Below, piece after piece: positions 9,259-16,853 of a stretch of 64,000 nt of DNA. The notes beneath the pieces are model-generated. The model saw only the letters and a program-made list of their open reading frames with translations, was not told the origin of the DNA and made no database searches. Origin of the DNA: CAYNHQ01 sp964397255 (lineage in GTDB: Bacteria; Bdellovibrionota_G; JALEGL01; DATDPG01); contig CAYNHQ010000002.1 in the NCBI GenBank assembly GCA_964397255.1, forward strand, positions 372,001 to 436,000, read 5' to 3'. Within the stretch, counting starts at the first letter, position 1, and every line of letters starts with the position of its first letter. The position numbers were made by a program, and so were the translations under genes.

Positions 9259-9876
9259 TTGATTGGGAAAATGATGGAGAACTCCTCCTTCTTCGATGAA
9301 AATCTAAGCAAAGTTCCTGCACTCACACTTACTTTCTGGATCATCAAAGTTGCTGCAACCACTTTGGGAGAGACCGGTGGCGATGCCGTTTCGATGTCGA
9401 TGAATTTAGGCTATTTCATAGGCACGGCGATTTTTGCAGCCATCTTTTCAATGATGGTGGTCGTCCAAATGAAGGTCACTCGTTTCCATCCTATAATTTA
9501 CTGGGCCACGATTATCGCCACAACCACTGTGGGCACGACCTTGGCCGATTTTGCCGATCGTTCTTTAGGCATTGGTTACGCGGGCGGGAGTTTATTGCTC
9601 TTTACTTTGTTGATGGGGTCTTTGGCCGTTTGGTATTGGACGCTTGGTTCAGTATCGGTTGATACCGTCAGCAATCCGAAAACCGAAATGTTTTACTGGA
9701 TTACGATCATGTTTTCCCAGACTCTGGGAACCGCCTTGGGGGACTGGACGGCGGACACCGCCGGACTCGGGTATCGTGGAGGCGCAATTGGCGTCCGCTA
9801 CATGCAGCGGGTTCGAACTATGCTCCCGTATTTTCGAAGAGTAAACGATCTAGACCTCGTATCAAGCCTTGAATAG
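9259..9876 (+). pseudogene. COG4705-like membrane protein, 3'-truncated
   Basis: The first ~175 residues match the COG4705 uncharacterised membrane-protein family: repeated motifs TLGETGGDAVSMSMNLGY, TTVGTTLADFADRSLGIGYAGG and TLGTALGDWTADTAGLGYRGG, with paired membrane helices. Full members continue with further helices after the last motif. Here the frame switches right after GLGYRGGA into an unrelated charged tail (VRYMQRVRTMLPYFRR) and stops. The switch coincides with a repeat (9789-9819) resembling other tRNA-Glu-derived repeats in the window, and the tail overlaps the 3' end of the dapB-like gene. I read it as truncated by an insertion or rearrangement; it may still be expressed. Confidence 0.72.
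9789..9819. repeat. Repeat R0: att-like sequence at the truncated COG4705 end
   Basis: TGGCGTCC followed by ACATGCAGCGGGTT and CGAACT. The same two blocks recur at 29509-29538 (R5) with small differences, including the exact 14-mer ACATGCAGCGGGTT. TGGCGTCC is the complement of a tRNA-Glu 3' end as encoded at 35092-35169. It lies exactly where COG4705 homology stops. Confidence 0.6.
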
Positions 9877-10630
9877 TCATCACTTTCTGAATCGCCAACA
9901 ACGTACCCTTTACATAGGGATCAGCACCTGACCCTGAATCATGTCTGATGGTGAGGCTTTCATTTGAAAGTCCAAATATGACTTCAAATGATGAAGTAAA
10001 ATTGGGGAGTCTCATTGAATGCACCCTTGTGCTTCCGATATCGGCTCCTCTTGCTTCAGCTTTCCCATGAATTTTTTCCACCGGATAAAACACTTTTGTT
10101 TTTCTTACATTTGAAATTGCCTCTGCGAGCTCTATCGTAGTACCAGAGGGTGCATCTGGTTTATCAGCTATTCCATAGTCAATGATCTCGCAGGCATCGA
10201 TATGTCTCGCCGCAAGAAGTGCAAAATGCTTCACCAATGCGGCGGTAAGTGAAAAATTACCCGCTGAAATCACTCCCAATTTTTTCTTTTTGGCTATGGT
10301 TTCGATTTCCCTGAAGTCGCTTGCGTTCAATCCCGAAGTCCCGATCACAACTCGAATGCCCATCTCTAGTGCAGCAAAAACCCTTTGCTTCACGGAGTCG
10401 GGCTTACTGTAATCAACGAGTACATCGGGACGGATCTCCGTCGCCTCTTCGAGAGTCTTTCTGATAATTACGCCCATGCTCGATAGACCTAATTCACTAC
10501 CAATGTCCTTTCCAGCAGTCCGACGCGCGATTGCTCCAGTCAATTCGAAATCGTTTGATCGAATTAACGATTTGGTAACCGCACCACCGGTCCAGCCAGT
10601 AGCACCTGCAACGCACACTTTAATGGCCAT
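9818..10630 (-). CDS. DapB-like dihydrodipicolinate reductase family protein
   Basis: 270 residues with an N-terminal NAD(P)-binding glycine motif (VAGATGWTGGAVTKSL), the DapB segment VVIGTSGLNASDF, SAGNFSLTAALV, and the substrate-loop motif ADKPDAPSGTTIELAEAI. In canonical DapB the loop reads HH-x-x-K-x-DAPSGT. Here Lys is kept but the catalytic His positions are Gly/Ile, so a standard role in lysine/DAP synthesis is doubtful. It may be a paralogue with another substrate. The gene is isolated among secreted-protein genes and its 3' end runs into repeat R0, consistent with acquisition. Confidence 0.8.
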   Translation of the reverse strand: MAIKVCVAGATGWTGGAVTKSLIRSNDFELTGAIARRTAGKDIGSELGLSSMGVIIRKTLEEATEIRPDVLVDYSKPDSVKQRVFAALEMGIRVVIGTSGLNASDFREIETIAKKKKLGVISAGNFSLTAALVKHFALLAARHIDACEIIDYGIADKPDAPSGTTIELAEAISNVRKTKVFYPVEKIHGKAEARGADIGSTRVHSMRLPNFTSSFEVIFGLSNESLTIRHDSGSGADPYVKGTLLAIQKVMTIQGLIRGLDRLLFENTGA

Positions 10631-10693
10631 AGAGCACCTTAAACTTTCTGACTGGTCCGTTGTCGCCGCTCTTCTCTTAATTCTCCCCTCATA

Positions 10694-11788
10694 CTAGTTG
10701 TTCTGAGCGCCGGCGAGAATCCAGTACCGAATGGCTGCAAGGTTATCGGAGGTGAGTTTTGTCTTACTCTTTGGCATCTGAACTGTGCCCGATTGGATAT
10801 GTGCAGTTCCGGCGAGCTTCCAATAGAGGTATGAGTTGTCCGGATCGCCTGGGTGGACCCGCTTGAGTGACCCTAAGTCTCCCGTTTCAAACGCCGTGAC
10901 ACCGACAAGATCACCAAATCCGGTCGAAGCGCTGCTCATATCGAGGGGGTTGCTCAGATCTGGTTTTCCCGAGCCGGTACTGTGACAAGAGCTACCTTGG
11001 CAACTGTTGACCTTGCCCGTCGCGAACCAATTCGCGTACATCGTTGACCATTTGACTGTGATTGCCTTCGACATGCCACTCGTACTGCTGCTGACATTGC
11101 CCGCAGAATCGACGGCCTGAACACAAAAGGAATGGCTCCCAGGCGTAAGCGCAGGTGACGTATAGGAGGTTTTTCCCGTAACACTTGCGCTGACGGTACC
11201 CGAGCAATTGATGGTTTGGTGGATCCGATAGACGATAGAAGAGGCGGGAGTTCCTCCTGCGCCGCAACTAGGCCCTCCATCGGTTGCTGCGGTCCAATGA
11301 AGTGTTGCAGTCGCATCTTCATTGTCCGTGATTGATGATATATTACTGAAAGTTGGGTCGCAGTCATCCGGCCCCGCCCCCGTCGTAAAACTCCAAGTCA
11401 GTTCGTTTGCAAGAGGTGTCCCATCTAAAGACTTCACTCCCGTCGTGGCATGCACGGTTACGGTCTCACTCGTGCCAAAATCGGAGGTCGGGTTAAATGT
11501 AACCATTTTCTGAGCGGCGGAATAAGTCACTGCTCCAGCAACAGGCGTTCCCGAGACAGTCGGGAAAAAAGTAGAGTCATCAAGGGTTGTGGGATCCATG
11601 GCCACGTCAAAAACGGCGGAGACATTGGTATTCGTTGCAACATTTGTAGCCCCACTTCCCGGGATTTTGGACTCCACCTGAGGAGCTGCCGGAGTTGGAG
11701 TCGGTTCTACGGTAGGATTATCGCTGCTAGAACAACCGGCGAATAAGAAGATTCCAATCACTGCCTTTGAAAAAAAAGATCGATTCAT
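10694..11788 (-). CDS. Lipoprotein with Big_5/SbsA Ig-like, Fn3-like and cytochrome-like domains
   Basis: ATG 11788 with GGAGAT upstream gives about 364 residues. Lipobox LFAGC near residue 19, a Pro/Thr linker, an Ig-like domain (residues ~40-150: VSAVFDVAMDPTTL ... LANELTWSFTTG), a fibronectin-like segment with two cysteines, then a C-terminal domain resembling surface cytochrome-c modules (SCQGSSCHSTG, RVHPGDPDNSYLYWKLAG, MPKSKTKLTSDNLAAIRYWILAGA). The heme site is CX4CH rather than CXXCH. A distal Met is available. It starts 4 bp after the glycosyltransferase-TPR gene stop, so the two are likely one operon. Probably outer-membrane anchored. Confidence 0.8.
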   Translation of the reverse strand: MNRSFFSKAVIGIFLFAGCSSSDNPTVEPTPTPAAPQVESKIPGSGATNVATNTNVSAVFDVAMDPTTLDDSTFFPTVSGTPVAGAVTYSAAQKMVTFNPTSDFGTSETVTVHATTGVKSLDGTPLANELTWSFTTGAGPDDCDPTFSNISSITDNEDATATLHWTAATDGGPSCGAGGTPASSIVYRIHQTINCSGTVSASVTGKTSYTSPALTPGSHSFCVQAVDSAGNVSSSTSGMSKAITVKWSTMYANWFATGKVNSCQGSSCHSTGSGKPDLSNPLDMSSASTGFGDLVGVTAFETGDLGSLKRVHPGDPDNSYLYWKLAGTAHIQSGTVQMPKSKTKLTSDNLAAIRYWILAGAQNN

Positions 11789-11792
11789 TTTA

Positions 11793-13652
11793 CTATCTCC
11801 TATCTTGCGTTGCGAACGTTGTGCATGCGTGCGCATATGTGAGTGTACGTTCACCCAACTTCAATTTCCGAGATTCCGATATCTTTATCAGCTCGGAAAG
11901 AAGCGGACAGGCTTGGTCTCTCCTTCCCGACATGAAGAGCGCCTCAGATTCTATTTCTTTAGGTTCCACTTCGCTTGGTCTAAGTTTTTCCGCCTGGCGT
12001 GCATATTCGATCGATTCCTGCCATTGCCCTCTTCGGCTCTGCACATCCGCCATTCTTAGTTGGCCAAGATAAGAATTGGGATCGACCTTCGTCAGCGTTT
12101 TAAGCACGCTTTCTGCATCTGAATACCTTTGTTGCTGAAGATAGACGTAAGACAAATTTTCGAGAGTCGGAACATGTTCCGGAGCGATTTTCAACACCTC
12201 TTGATAGGCCCGCTCCGCTTGCGGAAACAAATTCATCCTCGAAGAAGCCACGCCCCAATTGTGCCATCCGGTCAACGCTTCCACAGGAGAAACTGCGTTT
12301 GGAATGGCCGCTATGACCATGATGACTCCTATCAAGAGAGCAATGGTGTAAGTCACACGCGGTTCCCCCCCTTGCTCTTTGGCCTTTCTCTTCCATTCGT
12401 GGAACACATGTTGAAAACCAAAGAGCGCCGCCACCAAGAAAATCGGCCAGGCGGGGGCTCGATACCGATTGTTTACGTAGAATACGACGCATGTCGCGAA
12501 AGATGTTCCAATGAGGGCAATCGCCGGAATCATGGGAAAACGATATTTGCGTAACGATGTAAACGAATAGAGGGAAAAAAAAGTCATAAATAAGAATGTC
12601 AAAAGACTTGTTACATGCAAGAGAGGGATCTGCTGCCTTTCGAAGGAAAACGGAATATCTCCCCCCAACTCCGTGGGAGAGAAAAAGAGAATGCTTTTCC
12701 ATAAAGCGAGCTTGAGCCCCTGTGCGGGGTTTTCAAACCACCAATTCAACCCCTTCTTCAGCCAAAAAGTATTGGCTTCCCCAATGGTTCGCGCACCGCT
12801 TTTCGCAGCAATCCTTATGACATCATCGTTCTGCCGAAGAATATCCGGCGAAACGCCCGGGACGATCGTATATTTTCCATCCGCCATTGAATTATTCCCT
12901 TGAACGAACGTGATCCCCGTATTTGCAGAGGTCGAATAGCCCGCTCCGAATCGATGGTTTCGGATCATAATCGGAATTAACAAGAGAGCCGGCATGAGAA
13001 ACAAAAAAATCACGGCCGCGCGCCCCAACTGTTTTCTCACACGAGGCCACATGGACCAGACCCCGAAAACCGCCAGCGCCAAGACAAAATTCGGGCGCAA
13101 AAGTACCAAGGCGGACAATAGACTACCGCAGATCAGAAGCAGAATATTTCGCTCGCCAATCTTTTCATTCCAATTTTCGCCAGCCCAAAGCCACCATAGT
13201 GTCAGGAAGAAGATAATCTCTAGGTTGATCGTGAGCGATTCGGGATAAAGCCTCCATTCATAGAAAATCCACGATCCGCTCTGGAGAAGAAAAATGAGTC
13301 CGATCAGAAAAACCCTTACGCTGCCAACGGTCCAGAGTAGGGCGGCCAGAATCGTACAACCGGCCAAAATTCCGAAAACATTCTGCAAAATGAGCATGGG
13401 CTGAACCGAATCTCCAAAGAGGACGTACATCGACCCAAGGAGATACGGGTACAGGGGAGGGTGGAATGCCGCCTCCGGTGGCATTTGACGAGTCTCCGCC
13501 CAAACCTCAGCCAGGTGTCTGTAAACGAGCGGATCTGCGAGAGGACTCTTCGGTATTGGAGTCTGATTATAGAAATACCAGAGGCCTGCTCTCAACGCAG
13601 AGAGTGCCAGGAAGCCGACGACCAAAAGCTTCCATCTCTGACGATTTTCCAT
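11793..13652 (-). CDS. Membrane glycosyltransferase (GT39/PMT-like) with C-terminal TPR
   Basis: 619 residues. About ten membrane helices occupy residues 1-440. An early periplasmic loop contains DPLVYRHLAEVW and PEAAFHPPLYPYLLG, typical of GT-C polyprenyl-phosphate-sugar transferases (ArnT/PMT type), and the first-loop Asp fits the catalytic residue. The C-terminal ~160 residues contain at least three TPRs (FPQAERAYQEVLKIAPEHVPTLENL, YSDAESVLKTLTKVDPNS, WQESIEYARQAEKLRPS). It is probably a lipid-linked sugar transferase acting on periplasmic or surface targets, with the TPR for partner binding. It is followed after 4 bp by a surface lipoprotein gene. Confidence 0.82.
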   Translation of the reverse strand: MENRQRWKLLVVGFLALSALRAGLWYFYNQTPIPKSPLADPLVYRHLAEVWAETRQMPPEAAFHPPLYPYLLGSMYVLFGDSVQPMLILQNVFGILAGCTILAALLWTVGSVRVFLIGLIFLLQSGSWIFYEWRLYPESLTINLEIIFFLTLWWLWAGENWNEKIGERNILLLICGSLLSALVLLRPNFVLALAVFGVWSMWPRVRKQLGRAAVIFLFLMPALLLIPIMIRNHRFGAGYSTSANTGITFVQGNNSMADGKYTIVPGVSPDILRQNDDVIRIAAKSGARTIGEANTFWLKKGLNWWFENPAQGLKLALWKSILFFSPTELGGDIPFSFERQQIPLLHVTSLLTFLFMTFFSLYSFTSLRKYRFPMIPAIALIGTSFATCVVFYVNNRYRAPAWPIFLVAALFGFQHVFHEWKRKAKEQGGEPRVTYTIALLIGVIMVIAAIPNAVSPVEALTGWHNWGVASSRMNLFPQAERAYQEVLKIAPEHVPTLENLSYVYLQQQRYSDAESVLKTLTKVDPNSYLGQLRMADVQSRRGQWQESIEYARQAEKLRPSEVEPKEIESEALFMSGRRDQACPLLSELIKISESRKLKLGERTLTYAHACTTFATQDRR

Positions 13653-13664
13653 AAAAGACCCGCA

Positions 13665-14636
13665 CTACTGCTGGACGATCGGTTGCGCACCTCTAGGGGG
13701 CAATGCTCCCCTCTCACCTCTCGCTGACTGCTCAAGATAAGCTTCTGCGACTTTCTGTGAAAACTTTGCGGCGCGAAGGGCCTCGCGGTCGGTCTCCGTT
13801 TTCACGGCCTGGTCGAGAAACGTCTTATCCTCGGTCGTTAAATTCGGATTCATGGTGATCGCCTGGTATGCCGATCGACGGATTTGCGGCTCGTAGTTTG
13901 GAGACGCAAAATTTTGGATCGATTCGCGTGCCATCGCCTTCATTTCCGGGTTCTGGCTAATAAAAACGCTCTTTCCCAAATTTCGAATGGCATCGGTCCT
14001 TACGGCTGTATCGGCATTTCGGTTATCTGCCAAATTCGACATCGTTGTGACCGCAGCCTTCGAATTCACAGATGAAAGCATTAAAAGCGCAGTTTTTTGA
14101 TTTTTCGGATCGCTCGATGTCGTCATACGTCCTAAATAATTGACCTGTGAGTCTGGAGGAAGTTCGCCAAAAAACTTCATCAATTCTCTTTTTGCCCGAT
14201 CGTCGGATGTAGAACTTACAATTCTGTAGAGTTCCTCACGCGCTCCCTGCGAATTCTTGAATTGACCGAATAACGCTCTTCGTAATGCCTTAATTTTGGC
14301 CTGCAATTCCTTCTCTGCCATACGGTCTCTCTCACCCTGCGGTACGCCTTTGGCGGGGGCCTTCAATTTGGCCCAATCGCGAAGCAGATCTTCGAGAGCG
14401 ATGAGCCTTTGTCTGATCTCCGCTGGCGCCATCTGAGTGAATGTAGATTGTTCGGTTGTTATGGCCTGCTGCTCGTGCAAAGACCAGTCCCCTGAATCCT
14501 GATGCTTCGCCTTTGCTTTTGCAATTTCGGCCGACTCAGAAGGCAACTCTTTGCGAGTAAGGCTGATGAATATTCCGGCTACGATAGCAAAGACTGTGAC
14601 CAAAATCGTTATCATCCATTTTTTTGATTTAAGCAT
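13665..14636 (-). CDS. Membrane-anchored HEAT-like repeat protein
   Basis: 323 residues. One N-terminal anchor (WMITILVTVFAIVAGIFISLTRK), then an alpha-helical domain with HEAT-like units (DRAKRELMKFFGELPPDSQVNYLGRM, NQKTALLMLSSVNSKAAVTTMSNLA, AVRTDAIRNLGKSVF, QIRRSAYQAITMNP). Probably periplasmic. No enzymatic motif is visible. It sits 12 bp upstream of the glycosyltransferase-TPR gene on the same strand, so it likely heads that operon. Function not recognised. Confidence 0.78.
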   Translation of the reverse strand: MLKSKKWMITILVTVFAIVAGIFISLTRKELPSESAEIAKAKAKHQDSGDWSLHEQQAITTEQSTFTQMAPAEIRQRLIALEDLLRDWAKLKAPAKGVPQGERDRMAEKELQAKIKALRRALFGQFKNSQGAREELYRIVSSTSDDRAKRELMKFFGELPPDSQVNYLGRMTTSSDPKNQKTALLMLSSVNSKAAVTTMSNLADNRNADTAVRTDAIRNLGKSVFISQNPEMKAMARESIQNFASPNYEPQIRRSAYQAITMNPNLTTEDKTFLDQAVKTETDREALRAAKFSQKVAEAYLEQSARGERGALPPRGAQPIVQQ

Positions 14637-14700
14637 TTTCCGGCCTTTCGTATTTCAAAGTAAAAACCACAATTGACTCGATTTAGCAAGGTGACAAATG

Positions 14701-14730
14701 CAAACGGCACTTCACGTGAAGTGCCGTTTG
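14701..14730. terminator. 30-bp perfect palindrome downstream of beta-helix genes
   Basis: A perfect 30-bp palindrome (CAAACGGCACTTCAC and its complement) lies 27 bp past the stop of the second beta-helix gene and 65 bp upstream of the HEAT-like gene start. It would form a strong hairpin in either transcript. It lacks a long U-tract, so it may be a terminator/mRNA stabiliser or a binding site for a dimeric regulator. Confidence 0.55.
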
Positions 14731-14756
14731 GTAAATATATAAAACTCACTTCCGAA

Positions 14757-16853
14757 TTAGCGCTCTCGCAATCGCTTCCGCCTCGCCTTCAGAAGGAGCG
14801 CTACTGATGTGAGGCCGAGAAGCAGTGGAAGACTCGCTCCCTTACTCGCACAGCCAGTATTAGCAGGAACGGCTGGAGGAGCCTCAAATGCACCGAGGTC
14901 ACAAGTTGCGTCGGATCGTGCCACGCCACGAGCGTCCGTCGCTGTACACCCCGCAAGTCCCGCATTGATCGCCGGACTTCCTGCACCCAGTGCTAACGTT
15001 TGACCCACGGCCTTTAAGTCCGCGCCTTGCTTCTGACCATCATTATCGGCGAGTTTCTGCAATAGGGGATCGCCCTTTATGATGTGAGCCGTCTCGCCGA
15101 ACAATTCGCAACCCTTCTTGTTGCCAATGATGTTCGCGCCCTGAAGATAGATCTCATTATTGTCCGTCGTGAAGTCGTTAAAGCAGTCAGGAGCTTCACC
15201 GCCGGTGTCCGTATTTCCAAAAAGGATCGAGTTCTTCAGCGTCACCGTATAGTCGTCGTTGTAGAGACCACCGCCGTCACCGTGGGTCAGACCTCCCTTA
15301 TTTGCATCTGCCGTATTATCGGAGATCGTCACATTTGAAAGCAGCGTACTATAGGAATACGCGTACATGCCGCCTCCGTTTCCATCGGCTGAATTGCCCG
15401 TGAGCGTCGAATTCTGCATGATCACGTTGTAATCATCGACATATATACCGCCGCCCGCGCGGTCGTCAGTGCCGTCATTGCCCGTTACGCTGTTCCCACT
15501 AAAGAGACTGTTACGAATGTTTGTGCCGTAATTGTAGGTATAGAGTCCGCCGCCACCACCATCTGAATTCGTTCCGCCCGTACCGCCTTTGGATTTGTTA
15601 TTGAGGAACGAAACGTTGTCGTAGACAGCGCCATAACTGTCGTAATCCATCACACCACCGCCCGGTGATGCGGTATCCGCATTCGCCGTGTTGTCGGAGA
15701 TCACGCTATTCGCCACGGTGTCAGAGTAGTCGTCGTACATGTAGATACCCCCACCACCCGTTGAGTCGCCGCTATCTTTGTCCGCGTTCGCCACGTTGTT
15801 GGATACAGTGGAGTTAATCACGTTTAGGCCGGCTTCGTAGGAATAAATGCCACCGCCGGCACCGTCCGACGTATTTGAATCGATCGTACTATTCATGACC
15901 GTCATGTTGGATTCATAATCGTATATGCCACCGCCCTGATAGGCATCCGTCTTGACGCTGTTGTTTGAAATCGTCGAATCCACAATCAATCCACTACTCT
16001 CGTAGTCGGCAAAGCCGCCGCCGTCGTATGTGGACGAATTCTTATCAATCGTCGAATTACGAACGGTCATAGCTCCGTAATAGTCGTAGATTCCCCCACC
16101 GTAATCTGAAGTATTATCGGAAAAGGTGGAATTTAGGATTTCGCTCGAAGACTCATACGTATAAACGCCACCCCCGTAACCGTTGTCGGCATGATTCTTT
16201 GAAAACGTGGAGTTCGTGATGGAGACCGTGTCGTAGCTATAGGCGTAGAGTCCGCCGCCGCCATCCGTGCTATTCGATTTGTTGTGTGAGACGATTGAAT
16301 TGTCGAGGACGAGACCGACTTCGTCCGCCAGATAAATACCGCCCCCATCTGAAGTAGCTGTATTGGCTGTGACCGTGCTATCGCGCATAGTCAACCAGCC
16401 GTTGTTGGAGACATAAATGCCGCCACCTTGCGATGCGCTATTTCCGTTTTTTACGGTGACTCCTTGCAAAAGAAGGCCTGTTCCGTCGTTGTTGTTATTG
16501 ACAGTGAAAACCCGGTCATTCGTCTTTGTGCCATTTCCGTCGATAATCGTCTTATCGGAACCCAATCCGACAATGGTAACGGTGTGGTCGATATCGAGGT
16601 CAGCCATTCCATCCGCGTCAATATCGGCACCACAGGAAGGAGTATCTGGACAGCCCGAAGGCTGAAGTTTGATCGTTCCTTCCTTATCGATGGAGATCGT
16701 ATCCCCCTCGAGCGCAAAGTTCACAGCCCAGCGAAGCGTTCCCGAGGAACCATCATCCGCCAAACTTGTCACATGGAGCGTGGTTGCCTTTGACGATCCG
16801 GCAAAGAGCAAGAGATTTGCTGCCACACCTACTAGGAGCGCCCGGGTCCTCAT
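14757..16853 (-). CDS. Secreted right-handed beta-helix protein with CTERM-like tail (copy 2)
   Basis: ATG 16853 has GGAGGAG 7 nt upstream and overlaps the stop of the upstream paralogue (TAATG). About 698 residues: signal peptide, a CSLREA-like start (VTSLADDGSSGTLRWAVNFALEGDTISI), a Ca-binding-like acidic loop DIDADGMADLDID, then a long series of ~22-25 residue coils (NSTVTANTATSDGGGIY, NSTFSDNTSDYGGGIYDYY and so on) typical of a parallel beta-helix. The end is GCASKG, a hydrophobic segment and KARRKRLRER, a C-terminal sorting-signal layout. Likely surface-exposed. About 70-75% similar by eye to its neighbour. Confidence 0.85.
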   Translation of the reverse strand: MRTRALLVGVAANLLLFAGSSKATTLHVTSLADDGSSGTLRWAVNFALEGDTISIDKEGTIKLQPSGCPDTPSCGADIDADGMADLDIDHTVTIVGLGSDKTIIDGNGTKTNDRVFTVNNNNDGTGLLLQGVTVKNGNSASQGGGIYVSNNGWLTMRDSTVTANTATSDGGGIYLADEVGLVLDNSIVSHNKSNSTDGGGGLYAYSYDTVSITNSTFSKNHADNGYGGGVYTYESSSEILNSTFSDNTSDYGGGIYDYYGAMTVRNSTIDKNSSTYDGGGFADYESSGLIVDSTISNNSVKTDAYQGGGIYDYESNMTVMNSTIDSNTSDGAGGGIYSYEAGLNVINSTVSNNVANADKDSGDSTGGGGIYMYDDYSDTVANSVISDNTANADTASPGGGVMDYDSYGAVYDNVSFLNNKSKGGTGGTNSDGGGGGLYTYNYGTNIRNSLFSGNSVTGNDGTDDRAGGGIYVDDYNVIMQNSTLTGNSADGNGGGMYAYSYSTLLSNVTISDNTADANKGGLTHGDGGGLYNDDYTVTLKNSILFGNTDTGGEAPDCFNDFTTDNNEIYLQGANIIGNKKGCELFGETAHIIKGDPLLQKLADNDGQKQGADLKAVGQTLALGAGSPAINAGLAGCTATDARGVARSDATCDLGAFEAPPAVPANTGCASKGASLPLLLGLTSVALLLKARRKRLRER

